A DNA stretch of 60,000 nucleotides from Symsagittifera roscoffensis (Eukaryota > Xenacoelomorpha > Acoela > Convolutidae). This document shows, piece after piece, positions 49,601 to 58,249 of the stretch (its first letter is position 1; the number at the start of each line of letters is the position of its first letter). The position numbers and the translations under genes were made by a program. The notes beneath the pieces are model-generated. The model was not told where the DNA came from. It was given only the letters and a program-made list of their open reading frames with translations, and did no database searches. The stretch spans positions 17,995,623 to 18,055,622 of the forward strand of contig NC_087065.1 in assembly GCF_963678635.1 (NCBI RefSeq), written 5' to 3'.

Positions 49601-49690
49601 AATTTAAAAAACTTTACGCAGCGGCGGAGCCCTGGCAAATTTTCTATTCAACGTTTTCAAAACCCATTTTTGCATTCGAAGTCAACTTAA
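46668..49690. repeat. Higher-order tandem repeat (about 1068-bp unit with 110-bp subunits)
   Basis: Unit A (47561-48628) and unit B (48629-about 49690) repeat at an offset of 1068 bp with scattered differences. Each contains a roughly 260-bp block (CCTCTAAGTTTCAGCTCCCT onwards), also found once more, diverged, at 46668-46920. It is followed by about four diverged 109-112-bp subunits starting at GCATTCGA (48163, 48272, 48384, 48493, 48603). The subunits share GCGGCGGAGCCCTG and AATTTTCTATT cores. Confidence 0.88.
47361..47706 (+). pseudogene. Unidentified coding-like remnant at the start of the repeat
   Basis: Two overlapping frames look coding. One runs 47361-47525 (LQDLHENELEHQGG, RLERIAFSRFYLVAKN) and ends in TAG. 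The next, +1, runs 47479-47706 (SQVLRPIMIDDGPMRHLSF) and ends in TAA. The last 47 codons, from an ATG, are kept open in repeat unit B (48631-48774) despite substitutions. I do not recognise the protein. It may be the end of an element gene with a frame shift near 47480. Confidence 0.4.
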
Positions 49691-50238
49691 ATGTCTAATT
49701 TGCCAATTAATTTCATCCAAAAATATCTCCTTGGTTTGAGACTATATAAAATTAATATGACATACAAAGCTCTACTTAAAACCTGAATTGAATAAAATTC
49801 TGGTTACGCCACACTTAATAAGCGTATAAGAGGAAAGATGATAAAAATTGAGTCAAACCTCTAATGGACCTGTAAGTATTCCATCCTCCTGTACTTTTTT
49901 TGGATAAAAGTAGCTCAAGCGTTTTTCTTCAATTTATATGAACACACTTTTGTGTTACCCACTACACTAAATCCAAGGTTAACTGTTTCGAACTTCTCCT
50001 GCTCCATTAGAACTTTAAGATAATTGTTCATTGCGGCATCGCTGACAAAGCCTGACTGGTTTATTTTACAGCTTTCGAACCCAAACGGGCGCAAGCAAAG
50101 GACGTATACAACTAATGAAAAACTCCATTTTTCTCAGACAAATAAAACTCTTTCACTATTTCGGTTACAACAAATGAAGCACCTCGCTATGAATATTACT
50201 TTTCGCTGGAAACAAAAAATTATCCTCCCTACCCCTTT
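49691..50238. other. Spacer before the young LTR element
   Basis: AT-rich; no gene or repeat seen. Confidence 0.4.
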
Positions 50239-50243
50239 ACATA
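50239..50243. repeat. Target-site duplication, left copy
   Basis: ACATA, matched by ACATA at 57411-57415 directly after the 3' LTR. Confidence 0.93.
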
Positions 50244-50592
50244 TGTTATCCATACGGATATCGTAGTAAAACATCCCTTTATAAACAATGTACAATTAGG
50301 TGCTAAAACTACCAGTTGGTAATGTTTACATATTATAGACCTAACTGATTACATAATACATATAGAAGTCTGAGGATTAAATAAGTATCTATCTATACCT
50401 GACAACATATGTATTAGTTATTATGAAACGCTGTATCTCAAATGCTTCGAGGTCAGCGTCATCCAGACTTAAACATAGACCGATGAATTTAAGTTGTGAT
50501 CTTAATCGTTCTATTTCTTATTTCTCAGTTAGCGCTCAGCATAGACTTTGAACAACTATCTTATACCTCACCTAACGGCTGAGGGTATAACA
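50244..50592 (+). repeat. 5' LTR
   Basis: 349 bp, TGTTATCC...GGTATAACA with 6-bp inverted ends TGTTAT/ATAACA. It has G at 50401 where the 3' LTR has A at 57219. A TATAAA at 50280-50285 is a candidate promoter element. Confidence 0.95.
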
Positions 50593-52406
50593 TGGCGCAG
50601 TCAGCACTCACAAAGAATCCATTGGGTATAACACCATTTTGGCAGAAAGCGTCCGCGGAACCACCAGTAGAGTGGGACAAATGGAACCAGCAGCTGTTTC
50701 TTGGCATCATCGCCAAAGATGGTATGAATTTGAACAAACTTCTACGTAACCCCCCAGCTATTCGGAAACCCCAAGAACCAGGCTATGAACTCAATATAGA
50801 AGGGGAAACAGACAAACAAATACGCGATCGAAACCTACGTAACCAAGAAAAACGTGTAGCATGGGAGAACCAATGTCAACATCTGGATAATCTCGGTCCC
50901 ACCGTCGACGGCATACCATGGGAGGAAGCCGATATCAAATGCAGAAGTTACATATACTTGTGTTTGGGGACGGAGGGCCAAAGACGACTAACACAATATT
51001 ATCCAAATCTTAAAATTCAAGATACCTCCACCAAAGAGTTTTGGACACTCCTTACACGACTGTTTGTTAAGGAACGCAACGTAACATTCGATCGGTACGA
51101 AGCTTTTACACGCAAACAGGGGAAAACAGAATCCCTGGGAGAATTCCACTGCGGACTTACGGAACTTGTGGTAAAAGGAAATTTTAAATGCACGGCATGC
51201 AACGACGGAGGTCTCGAGTCCGAAATAGTCAGAGATCTATTTACGGCAAACATGTCAAACGACGAAGTTCAAAAAGACCTTCTCGCCGAAACAAAAACGC
51301 CCGCACAAGCATTGGACTACGCAATGAAACGCGAAAAGGGCCTCGAGAACCAAGTTTACATACGAAAACAGGGAACTTCAAATAGTCATACCGGATTGCC
51401 AAATATAAAATCTGAACCGGTAAACTTTGTCCAAAAGCGGGGTGGATATAGATCTCAACAGCGAGGTGGACGCGGTAGAGGAGGACAAACGTCACGAAAC
51501 TACCCGGAAAAGGCCGGACAAAGGAAAGATTGTTTCAAATGCGGGAATGCATTTTCAGCAACTCATTTAGCACAATGTCCGGCGCGTGACAAAATTTGCA
51601 ACAAGTGCACCAAGAGGGGTCATTTTGCAAGGCTTTGCAAATCTAGCGATGTAAACGCAATCCAAGAGGATAATCAAGAACAACAAGACCTTCAAAACAC
51701 CGATATGACAGCCTACGTCAATTATCTACAAGCGGGTGACGTTATCCCGGGGTGGGAACTAATCCATCCGGACGATACATCCACAAACTGGATAAATTTT
51801 GAACCAAGACGGGCAGAAGAACTACTTGACACAGATCTCAAAGGACACCTTATACGGGTGCGCTCGGAGAAAAACAACATCGTTTTTATTGCCGACACAG
51901 GATCACCAACATCGTTCGTAAACGAGAAAACAGCCAACCTTCTGGCTACAACAGTCAAGTCAGCAGCAAGAACAAGAATGAGGGATGACGACGAAGCTAA
52001 CAAAATGGTCTGCTACAATGGCTACAAAATCCCATCCCTTGGCAGACTGACTGCCCCAATCGAATCGGGAGGTTGGACAATTCAAACAGCGTCTTTCATT
52101 GTGGTGGACGACAGGCGCGCGAACATCTTGGGGCGAAATCTTCTCCCGCTAATTGGCATCCAGCTACACCAAGAAAAAAAACCAGCTGGTAAGTCAGTAC
52201 TACAAGTTAACAGTGTCGAAAATTCAGACACACAAATTGCAACGTGGGTCAGAACCACGTACCCGGGACTGTGTACACGAATCGGGCGCTCAAAAAACCA
52301 TATGGTCCATACACAATTTTATCTGAATTCAAGGCCTTACAACAACGGGGGCGCCGAATTCCCATTCATATACAAGAGAAGGTGGAACATGAAATTAGAT
52401 CATTAA
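50592..52406 (+). CDS. Gag-protease polyprotein of the young element
   Basis: The protein has 604 residues. Gag packages element RNA and the aspartic protease matures the polyprotein. The ATG uses the last LTR base plus the first two PBS bases. Residues 1-280 are the capsid-like region (AEPPVEWDKWNQQLF near the start). A basic RGG-rich stretch follows (GGRGRGGQ). Two zinc knuckles begin at residue 314 (CFKCGNAF...C, CNKCTKRGHFARLC). The protease follows with FIADTGSPTSFV (catalytic D435) and ILGRNLLP. The RT frame (-1) overlaps from 52244, and an in-phase A AAA AAC heptamer sits at 52292-52298. The last roughly 30 codons beyond it do not resemble the relative at 12437-20006, so the frame change must occur before the stop. 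Confidence 0.93.
   Translation: MAQSALTKNPLGITPFWQKASAEPPVEWDKWNQQLFLGIIAKDGMNLNKLLRNPPAIRKPQEPGYELNIEGETDKQIRDRNLRNQEKRVAWENQCQHLDNLGPTVDGIPWEEADIKCRSYIYLCLGTEGQRRLTQYYPNLKIQDTSTKEFWTLLTRLFVKERNVTFDRYEAFTRKQGKTESLGEFHCGLTELVVKGNFKCTACNDGGLESEIVRDLFTANMSNDEVQKDLLAETKTPAQALDYAMKREKGLENQVYIRKQGTSNSHTGLPNIKSEPVNFVQKRGGYRSQQRGGRGRGGQTSRNYPEKAGQRKDCFKCGNAFSATHLAQCPARDKICNKCTKRGHFARLCKSSDVNAIQEDNQEQQDLQNTDMTAYVNYLQAGDVIPGWELIHPDDTSTNWINFEPRRAEELLDTDLKGHLIRVRSEKNNIVFIADTGSPTSFVNEKTANLLATTVKSAARTRMRDDDEANKMVCYNGYKIPSLGRLTAPIESGGWTIQTASFIVVDDRRANILGRNLLPLIGIQLHQEKKPAGKSVLQVNSVENSDTQIATWVRTTYPGLCTRIGRSKNHMVHTQFYLNSRPYNNGGAEFPFIYKRRWNMKLDH
50593..50602 (+). promoter_or_regulatory. Primer-binding site
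   Basis: TGGCGCAGTC starts directly after the 5' LTR. It is the same ten bases as in the degenerate element (19853-19862), consistent from memory with a serine-tRNA primer. Confidence 0.75.
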
Positions 52407-54376
52407 TTGACCAAGGCCACATCACTCGAGTTGAAAAATGCAATGACAACCAGTTCATAAGCCCTATTGTGATCACTGTTAAAAAAGATGGATCAATTAA
52501 ATTAGCCATGGACTCTAAACAAATAAATAAGTCGATCCATAAAAATAAGTACCAGATGCCAAATATTGACGTTCTGTTAGACAATATAGCACAATCGGCA
52601 CAGGAGGGTACAAATAAGCCAGGTACGACTTATTTCTCAACAATAGATCTACGCTACGCGTACAGTCAACTGCCATTGGACGAAACAACTCATACGCAGT
52701 GTAACTTCAGCATAATTGGGGGAAAGGCCACGGGAACATATCAGTTCCAAACTGGCTTCTACGGGCTAACGGATATGCCCGCAGAATTTCAGAAAGCCAT
52801 CGATCTAACCCTCAACAATGAGAAAGACACTTTCGCATTTCTAGATGATATTTTAATAATATCACATGGCACAAAAGAGCAACATATTGAAAAATTGACC
52901 AAAGTTTTGAACAAATTAAATACGGAAAACATGGCTATTTCAATCGATAAGTGTAAATTCGGTGGTAGGGAAGTCGAATGGTTGGGATTTATCATCAACG
53001 AACACGGCACCACACCTATGCATAAGAAGACGGATGCGATAATAAATCTACCTTATCCAAAAACATTCAAACAATTGAAAAGTTTCATGGGCTCTGTTCA
53101 TCATTTAAACAAGTTCATTCCAAATTTAGCTCAATTATGCAATCCCCTAAGACCACTATTGTCTACAGCAAACAAATTTAATTTCAATTGTGGTGAAGAA
53201 AACGGAAAAGCATTTAAAAATATCCTAAATGCCGTAAAGAATATTACGGAAAACAGACACTTCGTAAGTGACAGAGACACTCGTATTGTTTGTGACGCCA
53301 GCCGCGAAGGAATAGGCGCGGCCCTTGAACAAAACACACCGGATGGTTGGGCCACCATAGCATATGCATCAAGGTTTCTGAATTCATGCGAACAGAAATA
53401 CTCGGTAAACGAACTCGAACTTTTGGCCGCAGTATGGGCCATTGAGCACTTCAAGTATTATCTTTACGGTAGACGCTTTACTTTAATAACAGACCATCAA
53501 GCACTAGTTGGTGCCTTAAAGAGTAATAGGGGCAATAAAACCTACCAGAGTAGGTTAACTAGATGGATTGATCGACTCATTCCATTCGATTTCGACATAC
53601 ACCACCTGGCTGGTAGTAAAATGGGTCTTATTGACTACATCTCGCGACACCCGGTCGGAAAACCACAACCTCCGGCGTACTGGGACGAAAACTTCGTAGT
53701 AGCACTAATCGATGATTTCGTGAAATGCGTAGAATTCCAAGATAGCAGTAGTATTAACTCCGTGTGGAATAATGTCAAAACTATTAATTATCTAGGCACC
53801 ATAAAGCTCGACCGGAACGAAAATTTCACACGTTCAAATTCGGTTCAAACACAAACTGCGTTCACTCTTCGTAGTCAATTGTTTAAATCAAGTCGCTCTC
53901 CATTTAACTCTAATTCAATCGATCCAAATTTCAAAAAACAGAAAAACATGAATAGACAACTGCAACAAGGCATGTCATTACCTCCTTTTCGTCGTATAAC
54001 AAGAAAGTCCCACAATTCAGCTCAAACTCAACTCACTTTTTCTCCCATCAATTACGCATCTTTTAATGCCCTGCTATCGAAACCACCACCGCCAGAACTA
54101 ACATTCAGTGACGTATCACACCAAGTCATACCCTCGAAAGAAAGCTTTACCTTCAACAGAATTGAAAATGAAAAAACCGATGCAATTTGCCAGACGCTGG
54201 AATTGAAACAATCGCAGGACACAGAATGCCAAACCGGTAAAACCCAATCAACACAACAGGATACGGAATGCCAAACAATTGCCACCATAGAAGAAGAAGA
54301 CACCCCAATGTTCCGGAAAAACTTACGGAAAGTAATGGACGTCAACTTCCTAGCAGCCGCCACCAAACGAGATTGA
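52244..54376 (+). CDS. Reverse transcriptase-RNase H of the young element
   Basis: The frame is open for 710 codons in -1 relative to gag-protease and has no ATG of its own at the functional start, so it is expected to be made by frameshifting. RT: SPIVITVKKDG, FSTIDLRYAYSQLPL, FYGLTDMPAEF and catalytic FLDDIL (D201, D202). RNase H: CDASREGIGAALEQ (D351), NELELLAAVW (E390), ITDHQALV (D417), ending near YISRHP. About 165 residues of extra, Ser/Gln-rich linker follow, with a repeated DTECQT motif (twice, plus a variant AICQT). It ends in TGA at 54374-54376, before integrase, which lies in another frame. Confidence 0.92.
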   Translation: MGQNHVPGTVYTNRALKKPYGPYTILSEFKALQQRGRRIPIHIQEKVEHEIRSLIDQGHITRVEKCNDNQFISPIVITVKKDGSIKLAMDSKQINKSIHKNKYQMPNIDVLLDNIAQSAQEGTNKPGTTYFSTIDLRYAYSQLPLDETTHTQCNFSIIGGKATGTYQFQTGFYGLTDMPAEFQKAIDLTLNNEKDTFAFLDDILIISHGTKEQHIEKLTKVLNKLNTENMAISIDKCKFGGREVEWLGFIINEHGTTPMHKKTDAIINLPYPKTFKQLKSFMGSVHHLNKFIPNLAQLCNPLRPLLSTANKFNFNCGEENGKAFKNILNAVKNITENRHFVSDRDTRIVCDASREGIGAALEQNTPDGWATIAYASRFLNSCEQKYSVNELELLAAVWAIEHFKYYLYGRRFTLITDHQALVGALKSNRGNKTYQSRLTRWIDRLIPFDFDIHHLAGSKMGLIDYISRHPVGKPQPPAYWDENFVVALIDDFVKCVEFQDSSSINSVWNNVKTINYLGTIKLDRNENFTRSNSVQTQTAFTLRSQLFKSSRSPFNSNSIDPNFKKQKNMNRQLQQGMSLPPFRRITRKSHNSAQTQLTFSPINYASFNALLSKPPPPELTFSDVSHQVIPSKESFTFNRIENEKTDAICQTLELKQSQDTECQTGKTQSTQQDTECQTIATIEEEDTPMFRKNLRKVMDVNFLAAATKRD
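52292..52298 (+). promoter_or_regulatory. Candidate -1 ribosomal frameshift heptamer
   Basis: A AAA AAC occurs once in the gag-protease/RT overlap, in the correct phase (0-frame codons AAA at 52293 and AAC at 52296). It is a known efficient slip heptamer in retroviruses. See the findings for a competing explanation. Confidence 0.5.
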
Positions 54377-54402
54377 GATGAAATCTATCACCGCTTTTAA
54401 CT

Positions 54403-56406
54403 ATGGTTAAACAGCAGAAATGGGACTCGATCAAGAGCTGCTACGGCCCTTACTTCTATAATGTAAGACATCGCCTATCAGTCAGGGAAAATATTCTGCT
54501 CTACGACGACCGTGTCGTCATTCCAAAACAGCTAAGACCCACACTGATGGATGCATTACACCTCACACATCCAGGACAAGGAGGAATGCTAGAAGCGGCA
54601 AAACATGTGTGGTACCCGTACCTACATAGAGACATTGTGGCAACTGCCCAGAACTGCAAAAACTGCCGGGAAAAGGGTAAGAACTTTAAAGTTATCTCGG
54701 GTAAAGAACACTACACAACATTGGACGCGGTGGTAGAACCGAATGAAGAAATCCAATTGGATTTTGCAGGACCCTTACCGGATGAAAACGATAAGGAAGT
54801 TTACATATTGGTGGGTGTCGACCGTTTCTTACGTTTCCCGTACGCAAAAGTTGTTACCAATAACAAAGCAGATACAATCATCCGTTTTATGCAAAACCAC
54901 ATAGTCAACCAAGGCGTACCCCGTGCAATCAGATGTGACCAGGCACAAGGTTTCAGGGCCAAAACGTTCCTCATATATTGTAAAACTCATAATATAAAAC
55001 TAATTTTCGCACCGGTGGACGACCATAGAGCTATAGGTATGGTCGAAAGGCTCATACGAACATTAAAATCGCGATTAGCAATTATGAAAATTGATAAATC
55101 AAATCGTCCGTATAAATTGGCATCAGACGTGGCTGAATTAATAAAAACACTCCGTATTACACCTAACGCTTCTACAAAAGTTACACCGTTTGAATCTCAC
55201 TATGGTAGAAAAGCTAATACACCCCTAAGTAATCTCAGCACGTCGCCTAAATTGTCAAATCTTTCGTGGGAAAATACGAAACTGTCATGTTTAGACGAAA
55301 AAGTACTATCAAAACCAGCGCTGTCGGCGGAAACAATGTGGAACAGAGAGGTAAACAGTGAAGACGAATTGGACCTCAAATACAAGCCGAAGCCCACACC
55401 AGATCATCAATACGTGCCCGAACCGACTTTCAACCCGGCTCCACCAGAACAAATCAACGCGGAACGAAACGCGACCGAGGCTAATCAAAGCACGAACTCA
55501 ACCTCAGGAAAACGACGAGCACACCACCAACCGGATGTAATCACACACACGGATGCAGTAACACTAGACAGTAGCGATGAGGAGTTCGACAGGAGACTAC
55601 TCCAAAAATTCCCAATAGGTGCGCATCTACCTTTATCAAACAAACCTTATGAAGCCAGATCACTCCAGGAATCTTTTCTAAAAGAAAAATCTAACGATTT
55701 TGAAAATTTAAGGACACGTAACCCCATAAGAATCTTAACAAGACAAGAAAAAGAAAATTTACGAAGAGCCCCGTTAATATTCCTGAAGGATCGGTTTAAA
55801 GGTCCAGCACATACAATAAATCCTAAAACAGGACTACGTCTTGAACAAGTGGCTAGGAAAACGGGAACAATTGCCAGGAAAACTAAAAATCCGGGAACAT
55901 TTGGGGCACAATTCAAAATAATCGAAAATGGCTCAATAATGAATTACTCCCCACATACTGCGTGGATAAGGGAAGACGGGAAGCAACCTAGGTTAATTAG
56001 GCACGACGGTCTAGCATTCATACCCGATCCAAGGGTCTATGGAAAATGTAGACCAGCGGCATTAAAGGACTTTGTCGCTTATAAACACCTACCAAGAGCT
56101 AAACCGCGTATTTTAGGAAAACAGACACCTAGTATGGGGGCGCAAGGAAGAACGGAACAAAAATCGATAACAAGTCCGAGAAAGCCACCACCAAAATCCA
56201 CTCAAGAAATACTACAACAAACGCTGAATCGACGAGCTCTAGGCCCACAAAAACTGTTATCAACATTTCCTTCAAAAAACCAGAAGAATGCCCGGGACAG
56301 GAGCAAACCAAACACGCAACGCCTCCCGGTAAAATCAGTACCACAGAACAATCAGCCCCAAGAAAAAAGCCAAAGCCGACCCCGCAACGATCGAATTCGA
56401 CTGTGA
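54403..56406 (+). CDS. Integrase with long C-terminal extension
   Basis: The product has 667 residues. Integrase joins element cDNA to host DNA. Residues 53-88 hold the HHCC zinc-binding module (HLTH...CKNC). The catalytic core has D120 (QLDFAGP), D179 (RCDQAQGF) and E215 (GMVERLIRT), a D,D35E spacing. The GPY-like and downstream part (TPFESHYGRKANTPL) ends near residue 290. The remaining roughly 375 residues are basic, Pro/Arg/Lys-rich, with an acidic SSDEEFD patch and a more conserved-looking middle (AHTINPKTGLRL to HDGLAFIPDPRVYG). I recognise no chromodomain. The frame opens at 54382, after the stop that ends RT-RNase H. Confidence 0.9.
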   Translation: MVKQQKWDSIKSCYGPYFYNVRHRLSVRENILLYDDRVVIPKQLRPTLMDALHLTHPGQGGMLEAAKHVWYPYLHRDIVATAQNCKNCREKGKNFKVISGKEHYTTLDAVVEPNEEIQLDFAGPLPDENDKEVYILVGVDRFLRFPYAKVVTNNKADTIIRFMQNHIVNQGVPRAIRCDQAQGFRAKTFLIYCKTHNIKLIFAPVDDHRAIGMVERLIRTLKSRLAIMKIDKSNRPYKLASDVAELIKTLRITPNASTKVTPFESHYGRKANTPLSNLSTSPKLSNLSWENTKLSCLDEKVLSKPALSAETMWNREVNSEDELDLKYKPKPTPDHQYVPEPTFNPAPPEQINAERNATEANQSTNSTSGKRRAHHQPDVITHTDAVTLDSSDEEFDRRLLQKFPIGAHLPLSNKPYEARSLQESFLKEKSNDFENLRTRNPIRILTRQEKENLRRAPLIFLKDRFKGPAHTINPKTGLRLEQVARKTGTIARKTKNPGTFGAQFKIIENGSIMNYSPHTAWIREDGKQPRLIRHDGLAFIPDPRVYGKCRPAALKDFVAYKHLPRAKPRILGKQTPSMGAQGRTEQKSITSPRKPPPKSTQEILQQTLNRRALGPQKLLSTFPSKNQKNARDRSKPNTQRLPVKSVPQNNQPQEKSQSRPRNDRIRL

Positions 56407-57124
56407 CACATCGATTTCACTCTCGTCGGATACCGAACTCGACCATAAAACCCCATCCCCAAGTAAACAACCCGCAGCCAAAAGAATTGATCTAAAGGCC
56501 ACACCGGAAGCAAACTCGCCGGAAATTCGGCGATCAACAAGATCAAGGACAAGCACTCTAGCCGGAAAATTCGGGAACGCCATCCCAATTGGACACATCT
56601 CTACCAACACGGAAACGTCAAACACGGTAGCAACCATCGAGTACACAAATACGGAGGATATTACACCAAAGGAATCTAACACCTCCAATCTGATTGACAA
56701 ATGCGGAAAACAAACCACGATAAACGAAGAGGTCACGGCATACCTATCACCATCATTGGCAACATCAGAAGAAATAGTATGTACAGAAGTCCACATGAGT
56801 AGCGATACGCTTGAAAACGCCCGAGAAACAACCACAACCGTTACACCACCAAGAACCACAAGCTCGCGTTACATCCTAGACAAGCCGAAGATCACAGAGG
56901 ACTCCTTCAGCAAAGACTTTGAGGACGCTATGAATTTCCTGCAATCGATCAGTCCAATTAGAGGAAATTCAATGACCTTTCAGAGAGAGAAAGAAGAAAA
57001 AACACAGAAGTCCACAAAACAGGCGGAGGATCTAGAACTCAATTTCTCACAAGGAGGGAAATGTTATCCATACGGATATCGTAGTAAAACATCCCTTTAT
57101 AAACAATGTACAATTAGGTGCTAA
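56330..57124 (+). CDS. Additional open frame after integrase, function unknown
   Basis: The frame is +1 to integrase and open for about 264 codons, overlapping integrase's last 25 codons and running into the 3' LTR (stop 57122-57124). There is no ATG until 56756. The sequence is Thr/Ser/Glu-rich with SSDTELD, RRSTRSRTSTL, and a helix-like SKDFEDAMNFLQSI near the end. SSDTELD recalls SSDEEFD in the integrase tail, so this may be the end of one original protein after a frame shift. It has no signal peptide or membrane segment, so it is not an envelope. Confidence 0.5.
57051..57061 (+). promoter_or_regulatory. Polypurine tract
   Basis: AAGGAGGGAAA immediately precedes the 3' LTR, as expected for plus-strand priming. 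Confidence 0.88.
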
Positions 57125-57410
57125 AACTACCAGTTGGTAATGTTTACATATTATAGACCTAACTGATTACATAATACATATAGAAGTCTGAGGATTAAAT
57201 AAGTATCTATCTATACCTAACAACATATGTATTAGTTATTATGAAACGCTGTATCTCAAATGCTTCGAGGTCAGCGTCATCCAGACTTAAACATAGACCG
57301 ATGAATTTAAGTTGTGATCTTAATCGTTCTATTTCTTATTTCTCAGTTAGCGCTCAGCATAGACTTTGAACAACTATCTTATACCTCACCTAACGGCTGA
57401 GGGTATAACA
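57062..57410 (+). repeat. 3' LTR
   Basis: 349 bp, identical to the 5' LTR except A at 57219. Followed by the right target duplication ACATA (57411-57415). Confidence 0.95.
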
Positions 57411-57415
57411 ACATA

Positions 57416-58249
57416 CTTTCTCGCTTAAGAAAGATTTCTCAACAAATTTTAGTTTACTTTGTAAGTCAGAGAGTAGAAAGGACTCTTTATTCCTAGCAAG
57501 CGTTTTGTCCGGCGTGTCTAAGAATTGCTAATAGAAAACTTGTTATTAACTAAACGAGCGGTAGAGGGTTTTCAGAGCTATACTTTGTCAAAAAGATTGA
57601 AAAAATCATTGTTCAATTTGAGCGAGGGTTGGTAAACTTGAAGTGCGCGACTCCAGATTGATTTTGACAGTGAAGTTAAATTATCCTACATTATAGAAAC
57701 GTTTTAAAAGGAAGTTTAACCTACATAAAGTGTCGCAAATCTATCTTAGCTTACTTACCTAAGTTTTGCAAATCTATTTCAGCAACGAGATCCGCTTTCG
57801 GACAATCTCGTATCTCCTGACTTCAACTCAAGTTTATATTATAATTCAAGTTTCCACATGCAAATCTGCAAAATTCGGTACGGTGATACGGTAGGCAATT
57901 CGACGGTTCTTATCACTAGGTCAACCATTTCCAGTTTTTCTGACAATGGAAAGAAAATCGTTTGAGCCGTACGGGCTTTGAATGTGAAAAAAAAGAAAAT
58001 CAATTGATTGACTGCAATTGGCAGAGCGAAAGAAAAATTATGAAAAAAGCTCCTCATCGAGTTCATTAATAGACATTGCCGCCTTGTCTTTGCAAGTCTG
58101 ATTGGATAAAATGGCACATTTTAGTACACACAAGATAGAAGATAAATATTTCGAGCACCGCTTGAGATTCGTTTTAAGCTTTTCACATATTCACAAAATT
58201 GTATTTGATAGCGAATTTTTAGTTTAACTTGATTGTTTTAGAGAGTAAT
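57416..58249. other. 3' flank of Drosha, no separate gene supported
   Basis: AT-rich. It should contain the 3' UTR of the minus-strand Drosha gene. I could not identify a standard AATAAA on that strand. A 92-codon minus-strand frame at 57839-58117 has no family resemblance. Confidence 0.45.

Larger units (their letters stand above)
50244..57410 (+). mobile_element. Young Ty3/gypsy-type LTR retrotransposon (7167 bp)
   Basis: A complete insertion: 5-bp target duplication, two 349-bp LTRs differing at one base, PBS at 50593, gag-protease, RT-RNase H, integrase, an extra open frame, and a polypurine tract at 57051-57061. Domain order PR-RT-RH-IN and sequence put it in the Ty3/gypsy (Metaviridae-like) group. 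No envelope-like membrane segment was seen. All catalytic motifs inspected are present (DTG, FLDD, RNase H acidic residues, D,D35E). Pol is split over frames 0, -1 and a third frame after a stop, so at least one frame switch is needed for expression. The near-identical LTRs indicate recent insertion. Confidence 0.96.

Noticed and set aside
50244-57410. Envelope gene making the young element a retrovirus
   Set aside because: The extra frame after integrase has no signal peptide, membrane segment or cleavage-site pattern.
57839-58117. 92-codon minus-strand frame downstream of Drosha
   Set aside because: No recognisable domain and biased hydrophobic composition from AT-rich DNA; more likely 3' UTR.
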